DNA of 64,000 nucleotides from Nocardiopsis flavescens (lineage in GTDB: Bacteria; Actinomycetota; Actinomycetes; Streptosporangiales; Streptosporangiaceae), in assembly GCF_900141985.1 (NCBI RefSeq), contig NZ_FQZK01000008.1, forward strand, positions 62,001 to 126,000, in the 5' to 3' direction. The translations under genes and the position numbers were made by a program. Below the pieces are notes generated by a model, which was not told the origin of the DNA, did no database searches, and saw only the letters and a program-made list of their open reading frames with translations. Below, one piece after another: positions 1 through 9,000 of the stretch (position 1 is the stretch's first letter; the number at the start of each line of letters is the position of its first letter).

Positions 1-33
1 CCCGGTTCCGGCCCGGCGGCGGCCCCGCCCGGT

Positions 34-654
34 TCAGCGGAGCAGCAGGGCGAGGGCCCGGCGCAGCAGCCACCGCTGGGCGGCGTCCCAGTCCAGGCCG
101 AAGTCGTGGACCGCGGTCCGCCAGGCGGGTATCCCGAAGCAGAACCACAGGATCTGGGACGCCTCCTCCACCGACAGGTCCTCGGGGAGCGCCCCCAGCC
201 CGTCCAGGCGCTCGGCTGTCTCGGCCAGGAGCGCCCGGTACAGGGAGGTGGTCCGCTCCCAGAGCGCGGCGGCCTCCTCCTGGTGCGCGCTCATGGCGGC
301 GTGGGTGACGGCCAGCAGGTCCCGGTGCTGCTCGTTGTCCCCGCGGGTGCCCTCGGCGATCAGCTCGACGATCCGCCGGGGGTCGTCGCAGGCGCGGACG
401 AGGTCCGCGGTGCCCTGGCCGCGGGACTCGTCGACCGCGGCGGAGATGACCTCCTTGAGCAGGTCCGGCTTGCCGCCCACGCTGGCGTAGACGGTCTTGG
501 TCGCCACCCCGGCGCGGCTCGCGATCTCCGCCACGGTCACGCGGTCGTACCCGCGGTCGGCGAACAGCCGCAGGGCCGCGTCGAGGACCGCCCTGCGGGT
601 GTTGGCGGCCTCCTGCCGGCGGCGGGGCGAGTGGTAGGCACGGCTCTCTGTCAC
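34..654 (-). CDS. TetR/AcrR-family transcriptional regulator
   Basis: A 206-residue regulator with the usual TetR layout. Residues about 15-62 form the N-terminal helix-turn-helix domain (RRAVLDAALRLFADRGYDRV, then TVAEIASRAGVATKTVYASV), followed by an all-helical ligand-binding domain of normal length. The GTG start at 654 lies 6 bases after a TAAGGT -10-like hexamer and has no Shine-Dalgarno sequence, so the message is probably leaderless. The gene lies downstream of the cupin gene on the same strand, but a 17-bp hairpin stands between them, so it is likely transcribed on its own. Repression of itself or of the cupin gene is plausible by analogy with the family. The ligand cannot be predicted. 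Confidence 0.9.
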   Translation of the reverse strand: MTESRAYHSPRRRQEAANTRRAVLDAALRLFADRGYDRVTVAEIASRAGVATKTVYASVGGKPDLLKEVISAAVDESRGQGTADLVRACDDPRRIVELIAEGTRGDNEQHRDLLAVTHAAMSAHQEEAAALWERTTSLYRALLAETAERLDGLGALPEDLSVEEASQILWFCFGIPAWRTAVHDFGLDWDAAQRWLLRRALALLLR

Positions 655-660
655 ATTCCG

Positions 661-666
661 ACCTTA
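661..666 (-). promoter_or_regulatory. -10 element of a leaderless tetR promoter
   Basis: TAAGGT matches the actinobacterial TANNNT -10 pattern and ends 6 bases before the GTG start at 654, where transcription would normally begin. No clear -35 box and no ribosome binding site are visible. This is an inference from spacing only. Confidence 0.4.
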
Positions 667-676
667 GGGGCGGCGG

Positions 677-715
677 CCCCGCGGTCCCTCCCCGGTGCGG
701 GGAGGGACCGCGGGG
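677..715 (-). terminator. 17-bp perfect hairpin after the cupin gene
   Basis: Arms 677-693 and 699-715 are perfect complements with a 5-base loop. There is no T-tract, as is common for actinomycete hairpin terminators. It lies 58 bases beyond the cupin stop and just upstream of the tetR promoter, so it probably separates the two transcripts. Confidence 0.6.
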
Positions 716-772
716 AGCGCGTCCGCCCGGGTCCGGGACGGGGCCCCGTCCGGGGCACGGCGGTGACCGGCG

Positions 773-1285
773 CTAGGCGGCCCCGTCGCGCTCCAGGTCG
801 GCGGGGACCGCGCCGGGCGGGCCGAGCACGACGTCGCCGAGTTCCTCCGAGACGCGGGCGAAGAGTTCGAGGTCGATCTCGGTGGTGTCCGTGGCCTGGT
901 CGGCGGGGGTGGCCGTACGCGCGATGAGTTCGGCGAACCCGGGCGGGGAGGTGATGAGGAGGGCGCGCGAGCCCTCCTCCCCCGACTCCACGGCGTGCGG
1001 CACCCGGAGGGGGATGGTGAGGTGGTCGCCCGGGGCCAGCCGGTGCGTCTCCTCGCCCAGCCATACGGTCAGCGAGCCCTCGGTGACGTAGAGGCGCTCC
1101 TCGTACCGGGTGTGGAGGTGGAGCGGGGTGCGCGCCCCCGGGACCTGGACGGAGTCGGTGACGTCGAAGCGCCCGCCCGTCTCCTCCCCCGTGGTCAGGA
1201 TGGTGGTGCGCATCTCCGTGCCGAGCACGAAGGTGCGCCCCTCACCGGTGGGGCTCGCGGCGGGGTTCTGGATCGCTTCGCTCAC
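773..1285 (-). CDS. Cupin-domain protein
   Basis: About 170 residues with one cupin beta-barrel. Motif 1 is seen in PLHLHTRYEERLYVTEG (metal-ligand pattern H-x-H with a following E) and motif 2 in APGDHLTIPLRVPHAVESG, which supplies the last histidine. The C-terminal helical tail resembles small-molecule or quercetinase-like cupins found in actinomycetes. The GTG start at 1285 is chosen because it follows a GAGAGA ribosome-binding sequence; an upstream ATG at 1351 would add 22 low-complexity residues. It reads leftwards from the region shared with the XRE-cupin regulator. Substrate unknown; both enzyme and sensor roles remain possible. Confidence 0.8.
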   Translation of the reverse strand: MSEAIQNPAASPTGEGRTFVLGTEMRTTILTTGEETGGRFDVTDSVQVPGARTPLHLHTRYEERLYVTEGSLTVWLGEETHRLAPGDHLTIPLRVPHAVESGEEGSRALLITSPPGFAELIARTATPADQATDTTEIDLELFARVSEELGDVVLGPPGAVPADLERDGAA

Positions 1286-1374
1286 GGGGGCGTCTCTCTT
1301 CTCGGGTTCGCAGGGGCGTGCGCCGGACCGGGGTGCTCCGAAGGCGGCCACTCCGGGCGCAAATTCAGGTTACC

Positions 1375-1395
1375 CCATGTGCATTCAATACATGG
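1375..1395. promoter_or_regulatory. Inverted repeat upstream of the cupin gene
   Basis: CCATGT and ACATGG form perfect 6-bp arms separated by 9 bases, in a short AT-richer island about 90 bp upstream of the cupin start. The island is out of character with the surrounding sequence and is a likely operator for the cupin gene. The binding regulator is not known; TetR or the XRE-cupin protein are the nearest candidates. Confidence 0.4.
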
Positions 1396-1568
1396 CATAT
1401 CACTTGACCTCGACGCGGGGCACCGCCCCCTCCCCCGCGGGCCCGCGTCCGGCGGGAGCGCACGGGCCCCGCGGGGCCCGGCGTCACGTCCCGCGCGCCG
1501 GTCCGGTCCGGTCCGGTCCGGCCGGCCCGGGGCCGGCAGGGACGGCAGGGACGGCACCGACCCGAATT

Positions 1569-1587
1569 TGCCTTCGAGGCATAAACT
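1569..1587 (+). promoter_or_regulatory. Leaderless promoter with overlapping operator for the XRE-cupin gene
   Basis: A 13-bp palindrome, TGCCT-TCG-AGGCA (1569-1581), directly abuts a TAAACT -10 hexamer (1582-1587), which ends 7 bases before the ATG at 1595. There is no ribosome binding site, so transcription should start at or next to the ATG. A repressor on the palindrome would block polymerase, which suggests autorepression. Confidence 0.5.
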
Positions 1588-1594
1588 GTTGTCC

Positions 1595-2179
1595 ATGAAG
1601 CAAGAAGATGACGACCTGGACGGCCTGGTGCGCAAACGCATCCGCGCCCTGCGCGTGGCCCAGGGCTGGTCCCTGGAGGAGCTGGCGACCCGCGCCCGGC
1701 TCAGCCAGTCCACGCTCAGCCGCATCGAGAACGGGCAGCGGCGCCTGGCCCTGGACAGCCTGGTCACGCTCGCGCGGGCCCTGGACACGACCCTGGACCA
1801 GCTGGTGGAGACCGCCTCGGACGACGTCGTGCTCAGCCCGATGATCGACGGCGCCCACGGCCTGCTGCGCTGGCCCATCCGGGCCGAGCCCGGGATGACC
1901 GTCATGCGCCAGCGGCTGACCGCACCGCCGCCCGAGGACCCCGCGCGGATGCGGGCGCACCCGGGCCGCGAGTGGCTGGTGGTCCTGTCCGGCACGGCCA
2001 CCCTGATGCTGGGCCACCGGCGCCTGCGGGTGGAGACCGACCAGGCGGCGGAGTTCCCCACGATGCTGCCGCACGCCCTGGGTGCCGAGGGCGGGCCCTG
2101 CGAGATCCTGGGGATCTTCGACCGCGACGCGCGCCGCGGCCACCGCAACGGGGACGGCGGCGCGCAGCCCCCGCCGTGA
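1595..2179 (+). CDS. XRE-family regulator with C-terminal cupin sensor domain
   Basis: A 194-residue two-domain regulator. Residues about 10-65 are an HTH_3 DNA-binding domain (RKRIRALRVAQGWSLEELAT, then RARLSQSTLSRIENGQRRLA). Residues about 105-180 form a cupin barrel (EWLVVLSGTATLMLGHRRLRV). Family members usually sense a small metabolite through the cupin and repress or activate a nearby catabolic gene. The start is set by the first Met of a typical HTH_3 N-terminus and by a -10 box 7 bases upstream; reading further upstream gives a non-protein-like arginine and glycine rich stretch. A 14-bp hairpin follows the stop. The adjacent cupin gene is a possible target. Confidence 0.9.
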   Translation: MKQEDDDLDGLVRKRIRALRVAQGWSLEELATRARLSQSTLSRIENGQRRLALDSLVTLARALDTTLDQLVETASDDVVLSPMIDGAHGLLRWPIRAEPGMTVMRQRLTAPPPEDPARMRAHPGREWLVVLSGTATLMLGHRRLRVETDQAAEFPTMLPHALGAEGGPCEILGIFDRDARRGHRNGDGGAQPPP

Positions 2180-2185
2180 CCCGCG

Positions 2186-2214
2186 CGGCGGCCCCGCCCG
2201 GGGCGGGGCCGCCG
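2186..2214 (+). terminator. Terminator hairpin of the XRE-cupin gene
   Basis: Arms 2186-2199 and 2201-2214 are perfect 14-bp complements that begin 6 bases after the stop codon. The loop is one base, so the top pairs must open. No T-tract. Confidence 0.55.
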
Positions 2215-3194
2215 CCGGGAGGGCCTGCCGGTCGCCCCCCGGGCAGTAACCGCACCCCCCTTCTTTCGTTGTGAGCAAACCGGGATGCGCTCCGAGCACG
2301 GCCTTGTTGTGGCCGGACGTACCGCACCACGCAGAGCACGGCCGCGGCGGGCACCGCCGCCTCCTGACCCGGGTCCGCCCGCGCGGCGCCCCGCGACCGG
2401 AGCCCGGCCCTCGAAGGGGGGGGCCGGGCTCCGGCGCGTCATGCGGCGGAGCCGGGTCCCGCGGCCGGTACGCCGGCCCGGACGGAACACGGGTGCGCAC
2501 AACGCACCGGGCACCGGGGGCCCCGGACCGGCGCACCGCGCGAACGACCGCCGCCGACCCGAACAGGGCACGGGTCCGCGAAACACACCGGCCGCCAGGC
2601 CCGGCCCACGGCATCCCCGCCCCCACGGGCTCCCTCCGGGGGACCCTGCCGGTGGCCGGCCCGAGGGGGTCTCAGAGCGCCGTGCACCCCGGGGGTCCCC
2701 CGCCCCTGCGGCGCACGTCCCACCGGCACGGAACACCTTGACGGCACATGCACGAACTCCATAAAATCAACCGAACCACAAGCAAACACAAACGTTCCAA
2801 CATCGAGGTGGCGCGCGAGAGCCCGGATACCCGGGCGTGCCGCCTCGGGGTGCGCGGTTCTCGTCCCCGCCGCACCCATCGGCCCTCCCCTGCTCCGGAG
2901 AGGCCGTCCCGCTGCACCCGCCGGCGTTCCCGGCACCGCGGCGGGGCGCCCGAACCGGTCCGCGGCGGACCACCCGGCGGTTCCGGTTCCCCCCGTACGC
3001 CGTGTGGCTCCGCCCGGTCGGCGCCCCCGTGCCGCCGTTCTCCCCTCGTCCCGGCGGGCGGGCGGCGCCGATCCAGTTCCGGCGCCCCTTGCCGCACAGG
3101 CCCGGGACCCGCCGGGTCCCCCGCCGTGCGTGCGACAGCCCCCTCTTGCGGCCCCAGGCCGCCCGGGCCCGACACGCCGTCCTCTGGAGAGACC
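2215..3194. other. Long intergenic region with a hairpin
   Basis: No convincing gene on either strand; all long open frames have random-looking Arg/Pro/Gly composition. It contains a perfect 14-bp inverted repeat (2397-2410 with 2421-2434, 10-base loop) and an AT-richer patch at about 2738-2800 that carries a promoter-like sequence. The remainder shows nothing recognisable. Confidence 0.5.
2738..2767 (+). promoter_or_regulatory. Consensus-like sigma-70 promoter
   Basis: TTGACG (2738-2743) and TAAAAT (2762-2767) are separated by 18 bases and agree well with the primary sigma factor consensus. The next gene on this strand begins 428 bases downstream, so a long leader is implied. This is one of very few AT-rich stretches in the window. 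Confidence 0.45.
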
Positions 3195-4229
3195 GTGGCA
3201 CACATCGCCCCCCGCCTTCCCCCCGCCCACGCCTCGCCACGGCCACCGCGCGAACCGGTGTCCGCCACCGGGAACGCGGCGGTGCGGCTGCTCCTCGACA
3301 TCAGCGGGGAGGCGCTGCAACCGAGTTCCGCGGGCGAGGCCGACGGCGTGGGGCTGCTCCGCACCGACTTCCTGTTCCGCGGCCGGGCGGAGCCGCCCAC
3401 CCGCGAGGAGCAGACCACCGCCTACACGCGGATGTTCGCCGCGGTTCCGGGCCGACCCCTCACCGTCCGCGTGCTCAACGCCCGGGCGTGCGAGCCGGCG
3501 CCCCCTGCCCCGGGTGCGGTGGACCGCCACCGGTCCGCGCGGCGGCCGGCCCCCGCCGGCGGTCCGCGACGGGACATGCTGGTGGAGCAGCTCGCCGCCA
3601 TCGCGGCGGGGGCCGCGCGGACCGGGGCCGACGTGGGGGTGATGGCGCCGATGGTGTCCACGCCGGAAGAGGCCGGGGAGTTCGCGGACCTCGCCCGCGC
3701 CCAGGGACTGACCCGGGCCGGGGTGATGGTGCAGGTCCCGGCGGCGGCGCTGCTCGCCGACCGGCTGCTGTACGAGGTGGACTTCGTGACGGTCTGCGCG
3801 ACAGACCTCGCCCGGTACACGATGGCCGTCGACCGGGCGGCGCACTTCCCCCCGGGCCTGCTGGACCCGTGGCAGCCGGCGGTGCTGTCCCTGATCGGCT
3901 CGGTCGGGCTCGCGGGCCAGAGCCTGCACGTCCCCGTGGGGGTGTGCGGGGACGCCGTCACCGACCCGCTGCTGGCCCTGGTGCTGGCGGGGCTGGGAGT
4001 GACCAGCCTGTCCATGGCAGCTCCGGCCCTGCCCGCGGTGCGCCAGGCCCTGGGCCGCCACACCCCGGAGGAGTGCCGGCGCCTGGCCGGCCTGGCGCTG
4101 GGGGCGGGCTCGGCCCGGGCGCGCGAGGCGGTCCGGGCCGCCGCCCGCTCCGGGGGCGCGGGCACCGGCCCCGGTGGTCCCCCGGCCGGGGGGCGGCCCG
4201 CGACGCGGCGGGTCCGCCGTGCCTCCTGA
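3195..4229 (+). CDS. Truncated PTS enzyme I-like PEP-binding protein
   Basis: 344 residues resembling the C-terminal PEP-binding barrel of phosphotransferase enzyme I (usual full length about 550). Recognisable blocks are GVGLLRTDFLF near the start, VGVMAPMVSTPEEA, VMVQVPAAALLADRLLYEVD, ATDLARYTMAVDRA, DPWQPAVLSLIG and the active-site cysteine motif PVGVCGDAVTDP. The N-terminal phospho-histidine and HPr-binding domains are absent. The GADKP and NPALGxRG loops that hold PEP are replaced by unrelated Arg/Pro-rich sequence, and GTNDLxQY has become CATDLARY. The GTG start at 3195 follows GGAGA at 4-base spacing. It is probably a non-catalytic or decaying relative of ptsI. Confidence 0.75.
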   Translation: MAHIAPRLPPAHASPRPPREPVSATGNAAVRLLLDISGEALQPSSAGEADGVGLLRTDFLFRGRAEPPTREEQTTAYTRMFAAVPGRPLTVRVLNARACEPAPPAPGAVDRHRSARRPAPAGGPRRDMLVEQLAAIAAGAARTGADVGVMAPMVSTPEEAGEFADLARAQGLTRAGVMVQVPAAALLADRLLYEVDFVTVCATDLARYTMAVDRAAHFPPGLLDPWQPAVLSLIGSVGLAGQSLHVPVGVCGDAVTDPLLALVLAGLGVTSLSMAAPALPAVRQALGRHTPEECRRLAGLALGAGSARAREAVRAAARSGGAGTGPGGPPAGGRPATRRVRRAS

Positions 4230-4467
4230 CGGGGGATGAACCGGGTCGGAGCGGTGCCGGCGCCCGTGTCGGGAGCGTCGGCACCGCCGGCGGCTCCCCG
4301 CGGGGCGGCCCTACGCGTCCACCGCACAAGGCCACCCCGGGGCGCGAACACCGCAGGCGGCACCGCCCGCCGACGGGTCCGTCACCCCTGCCGAGAAGCG
4401 TCGGCACCGCCCGCGCCTCCCCGGACCGCCCCGCGCGTCCGCCACGGAGGACCGACCGGAACGGGGA
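4230..4467. other. Gene-free spacer with a short direct repeat
   Basis: No gene seen. The block GCGTCGGCACCGCC occurs at 4275-4288 and again at 4398-4411, each followed about 25-40 bases later by a CGCGTCC block, which suggests an imperfect 50-bp direct duplication. Function unknown. Confidence 0.35.
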
Positions 4468-4504
4468 CCGCCCCCGCCCCCGGTGACGGCGGGGGCGGGG
4501 GCGG
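4468..4504 (-). terminator. Terminator hairpin of the EspC/YbaB operon
   Basis: Perfect 15-bp arms at 4468-4482 and 4490-4504 with a 7-base loop, 33 bases beyond the stop of the EspC-like gene. GC-only, no T-tract. Confidence 0.55.
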
Positions 4505-4536
4505 GACCTACGGTCCGGCCGGCGGGCGGGTCCCCG

Positions 4537-4887
4537 TCAGCGTCGGCCGCCGCGGGTGCGCGGGTCGAACGAGCCGGAGGTGTCGATGTTGACGTCCTCG
4601 GTGGCGGAGAAGCCGCGGGCGGTGCGGATCGCACCGTCGGCCGCCTGTCTCTGGGCGACGGCCACATAGTCGAGCAGCTGCCACAGGATCTTCTCGGCCT
4701 CGCCGAGGGTCTCCTGCATCCGCTTGGAGTAGTCCCCCCGGTCCCCCCAGGGCACCTCGATGGACGTACGGGCGCTGTGCGCGTGGTCCACGATCTCGTC
4801 CGTGAAGTCGGCTGCCTCGTAGACGCGCCTGTTGTCCCGGCTGATCCCGTCGGCGTCGACGGAGAGGCTCTCACGTGATACGGACAT
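4537..4887 (-). CDS. EspC/WXG100-like small protein (type VII secretion associated)
   Basis: A 116-residue mostly helical protein. Its start (SLSVDADGISRDNRRVYEAA) and the central TSIEVPWGDRGDYSKRMQET segment match the general pattern of actinobacterial EspC-type and WXG100-like proteins, in which a V-D-A-D-G start is followed by a helix, a W-G-D turn and a second helix. Such proteins are small partners or substrates of ESX/type VII secretion. The ATG follows an excellent AGGAGG site. It is the second gene of a two-gene operon after the YbaB-like gene (41-base gap) and diverges from the giant toxin-like gene. The family call is from pattern, not a search. Confidence 0.6.
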   Translation of the reverse strand: MSVSRESLSVDADGISRDNRRVYEAADFTDEIVDHAHSARTSIEVPWGDRGDYSKRMQETLGEAEKILWQLLDYVAVAQRQAADGAIRTARGFSATEDVNIDTSGSFDPRTRGGRR

Positions 4888-4928
4888 CGTTCTCCTCCTG
4901 TTGCTGTCTGGTCACTGCGGGCGGACGG

Positions 4929-5321
4929 TCACTCGAAGTCGCGCGGGGAGAACCCCAGGGCGCGCAGGGCCTCGTCGACGTCGATCTCGCCGCGTACCGC
5001 GGCGGCCGTGTCGATGCCCTCGGGGGCGAAGAAGTCGTACGCCTGCGCGGCCCGGTCCGCCATCCGCCGCTGGGCGCGGTCGATCACCTCGACCAGCGTC
5101 GCCGCCAGCTCGGCCGCGGCCATGCTCCGGTAGCCCTCGGTGTGGAACACGAGTCCGGTGAGGGCGCCGGCCGCGTCGACCTTCGCGGTCGCCAGCCGGT
5201 TCTTGGCCACGGCCTCCTCGGTCGCCGACTCCAGGCTCGCGCCCGCGTCCGAGAGCTCCCTCATCGTGGTATCGAGCCGCCGCAGTTCGGCTTCCATCTG
5301 CTCGCGCATCGGTGAACTCAT
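4929..5321 (-). CDS. YbaB/EbfC-family nucleoid-associated-type protein
   Basis: 130 residues. The N-terminal coiled coil (EQMEAELRRLDTTMRELSDA) is followed by a short beta-rich core (NRLATAKVDAAGALTGLVFH) and a second helix (MAAAELAATLVEVIDRAQRR), the layout of the actinobacterial YbaB-like family. Such genes very often accompany WXG100-type genes and giant polymorphic toxin genes in actinomycetes. They may act as DNA-binding proteins or as secretion partners; that is family context, not proof. The ATG at 5321 has GGAG 9 bases upstream. First gene of the leftward operon. Confidence 0.7.
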   Translation of the reverse strand: MSSPMREQMEAELRRLDTTMRELSDAGASLESATEEAVAKNRLATAKVDAAGALTGLVFHTEGYRSMAAAELAATLVEVIDRAQRRMADRAAQAYDFFAPEGIDTAAAVRGEIDVDEALRALGFSPRDFE

Positions 5322-6075
5322 GCCGCCGGATCTCCTTCAAGGTTTTACACAGGTCGTTCACGGCAGGGGCGAACCCTGGAAAGCACCCCTGCCGGTGTGT
5401 TCCACACCACGGTCGGCACCACCGGGCGCCCCGCTGTTTCCCGGTGACTCCCGGAGTACCGCGCCGGGACACGAAAACAGACTCTTCACAAATACGATCG
5501 CGGTCGCGCAGATCCTCACACAAAGGAGAACACCGCGCCGACAGCCCTTCCGAATGAGACGAAGAACTCCATTAGCCGTCGGACCCCACCCGATTTCCCG
5601 TGGTCCGGATCTGCGACCGCCCCGGAGAGGCGGACGCGCGCCCGGGCGGACCCCGGTTCACGGGCGGGGACCCGCGGACCGGAAAGGGACCCGACCAGGG
5701 GTCCTTGTCCGACAGCACGCACCGGAGGGAGAGGGGACACAAAAGCGACCACGGGAAACGGAGAAGCAGGACGAAGGACAGGGGGCACCCCGCACGGGGC
5801 GGGCCCGTCCCGGCGGAGCATTCCTTCCGGCCCGACACCAGAGGTACCGCGCCGAGCGAGCCGAACGCAACCCGCGCGGCCACGACTATACATATCGGTC
5901 ACGCCCCTCCGCATTCGGCAACCGATCGAATTCCATTCGGAAACACGGACGCAACATCGGACGCCGGACGGCTTGTGCGGAACACGACGCAATCCGGGGG
6001 CCGCTTCCACGTCGCCGTATACCGGTGATATCTTTACCGTCGCTTCAGGCGCATGTGGCAAGGAAGGGGTCGGGC
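5322..6075. other. Divergent promoter region of the toxin-like island
   Basis: A 754-bp gene-free region between the leftward YbaB/EspC operon and the rightward giant gene. Several patches (about 5460-5560 and 5880-6060) are much richer in A+T than the flanks. A leftward TATAGT -10-like hexamer is at 5885-5890 and a rightward TATCTT at 6029-6034; neither has a good -35 box, so neither is certain. The ribosome binding site of the giant gene, GGAAGGGG, is at 6062-6069. No open frame here looks like protein. Confidence 0.5.
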
Positions 6076-9000
6076 ATGCTGTTTGACCCCCAGAAAATGG
6101 GCGACTCGGCACACGGCTTCGTCAAAGTGGTGCTGGGGATCGACCTGCCACGGGCCAGCGCACCGGCCATGCGCGCCGCCTCGGAGGTCTACGACAACCT
6201 CGACCGGCAGCTCAAGGAGCTGTCCGACGTCATGGACGTCACGCGCGGCCGCATCAGGCGCAACTTCGGCGGGGCGGCCTCCGACTACTACGACCGGTCC
6301 CTCGCGGCGTTCACGCGCGGGGAGAAGGACTACCTCGGCAACGCGGCGAGCACGAGCCGCATGCTCTCGACCGAGCTGCGCAAGGCGGCGGCGAACGTCG
6401 ACTACATGGTGGCCATGGTCTGGGTGCAGGTGGCGCAGCTCATCGCCGAGATCACCTGGGCCATCGCGACGGCCAAGTTCACCTTCGGCGCGTCCCTGAA
6501 GTGGATCCCGGTCTTCAAGGCGATCCGGAGCCTGGCCATCCGGCGGCTCATCGCCTGGTTCCTCTTCACGGTTCCCAGCCACCAGATCGTGAGCCAGGTC
6601 TTCGCGAGCTTCGGCGCGCTGATCCAGCGCGTCCAGATCGCCAACGGCGACCGGGACGGGTTCGACCAGACCCTGCTGCGCGACGCGCACGTGGGGGCCG
6701 TGATCGAGGGCCTCGTCTCCGCCGGGATCTCCGGGGGCATCGGCGCCTTCATCAACAACGGTTTCGCGACGACCTTCACCCGCAACATCGACGACCTGCG
6801 CGGCATGCCCGACCCGGTACCCCCGCCGCCCGTCAGGGAGGGCGCACCCGAGCCCGCACCGCCGCCGCCCGTCAGGGAGGGCGCACCCGACCCCACACCC
6901 GCACCCCCGATCAGGGAAGGCGCACCCGAGCCCGTGCCCCCGCCCCCGGTCAGGGAGGGCGCACCCGAACCCGTACCCCCGCCGGTCAGGGAGGGCCCGC
7001 CGGACCCCACACCCGCACCCCCGATCAGGGAGGGCACACCCGAGCCCGTCCCCGCGCCCGGCACGCTCAACGACGACCTCGCCGACCTCTTCACCCGCCA
7101 CCGGGACGAGATGCTCGTCCCGTTCCACCCCAACTCCCCCACCGGCGCCCGGGCCTGGGACAACGCGGTCGAACGGAACGTGTTCCGGACGGAGGTCGCG
7201 GACGTGTTCCAGCGCGCCTTCGCCGAACGCCTCGGGACCGACCAGGCGAGGCGGCTGGGCGACGACTACGCGGACACGCTGGTCCGCTCGTGGGGTGACC
7301 CGGACCTGGGCTCCCACCTCTCCCGGACGATCGGAGACCGGCTGCCCCCGCCCCTGCGCGAGCACCTGTCCGACGTCCCGCACAACCTCGCCGGCTCGCT
7401 GCACCAGAGCATGCAGGGGTTCCTGCCCTACATGCGGGGACTGGGGCTGGGCGCGGGGACCGGCGCCGCCGAGGGGTTCCTCGGCGAGGGCCTGGGCAGT
7501 GCCGCCAGCGGCCAGGGGTTCACCGTCACCCCCTGGTCCGCCACGTCCGGCGCGACCATGAACACGGCCCACCAGCTGACGACCGACTCGGCGCTGGCGG
7601 GCATGGACGCGCTCAGCGGTCCCGGCGGCACCATCCTCCCCCCCGACCTGCCCCCGCCCCTGGAGCCGGAGCGGCCCGTCCGGGGCGAGGAGGACCCGGC
7701 CCGGGGCGAGTCCCCCGCGACGGGACCCGCCGCCGGCAACGACGGCGGCGGGAGGCCGACGCCCGCCCGCGGCCCGGTCATCCCCGAGATCACCCTCGTC
7801 CCGCCCGCCGGCGAGGGCGACGGGGACGGGTCCGCGGCGAACGGCGCCGACGCGCACCTCCCCGGAGGCTCCCCCGACCCGAACTCGCAGGACCGGGACG
7901 CCCCGGCGACCCGACGACCGGACGACCGCGCCCCGGACGGGAACCCTCCCGAACGGGCCGCCGACACCCCGGACACGCGGGCCCCCCGGGACCGCGACCC
8001 CGACGGCGCGGACCGCACCGGGGACCGGGACACCCCGGCGGCACGCGGGCCGCAGCACCGCGCCCCGGACGGGAACGACGGCGCGGACGCGCACCGCACC
8101 GGCGACACCCCGGACCCGAACGCCCAGGACCGGGACGCCCCGGCCGTCCGCGGACCCCGGGACCGCGACCCCGACACGGCGGACGGCACCCGGCCGGTCG
8201 CTCCGGTCCCCTCCCGGGAGCAGGGCGCCGACGAACCGCCGGCGTCCCCGGCCGCCGTGGCCCCGCCGTCCCCGGCCGGCGCCGACCGCACCGCACCGCC
8301 GCAGGGCACGGCTCCCCCCGGCCGCCCCTCGGGTGAGGCGGGCCAGCAGTCCCGCCCGGGAACGCAGGAGGCACCGGGGTCCCGTCCGCAACCGTCCCCC
8401 GCCGGGGAGACCGGCCCCGGGCACAACGGCTCCCCCGCCACCGTGGAGTCCCCCGCCCCGGCCGACGGCCGGGAGACGCCGGCCCCGCGGACGGAGAGCG
8501 CGGAGGGCACCGCCGCCTCCGACGCCCCGGCCACCGCCGGAACCGACCGTCCGGGGACGGACGCGCCCCCGGCTCCGCCGGCCGCCGCCCCCTCCGCCGC
8601 GGACCGGAGCGGGAGCACGCCCCCGTACTCGTTCGACGCCTCGCTCAACCCCGTCGACGGCGCCCCGGCCACCCGGGACGACGCCGACGACACCGACGGC
8701 TTCGACGACGCCTCCTCCGTCGGCGACACGGACTCCGACACGTCCTCCCTGTTCGACGACGCCGCGTCCGACACGTCGAGCCTGGACACCGCGTGGTCGG
8801 ACACCGAGGACGCGCCGTTCGCCGGGGCCGACGCCCCGCACCCGGCGGCCAAGGACCCCAAGGCCCCGGAGGGCGTCCCGGACGCCCCCGGCGCGGTCCC
8901 CGCTCCCGACATCCTGGCCTTCCCCGTGACCGAGGGCGGTCCGGCGGGGCGCACTCCCAACGCTTCGGCCCCCGCGGACGGGTCGGCCCCGTCCGCGCGC

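Noticed and set aside
2285..2764. Small + strand genes in the 2.2-3.2 kb spacer
   Set aside because: Arg/Pro-rich translations, no ribosome binding sites, no recognisable domain.
5140..6075. Extending the giant gene 312 codons upstream to 5140
   Set aside because: It would overlap the YbaB-like gene, reads through low-complexity sequence, and ATG 6076 has a good ribosome binding site and matches the WXG100-like start.
6829..7060. CRISPR array
   Set aside because: The 39-bp repeats are contiguous, lack unique spacers and encode an in-frame Pro-rich linker.
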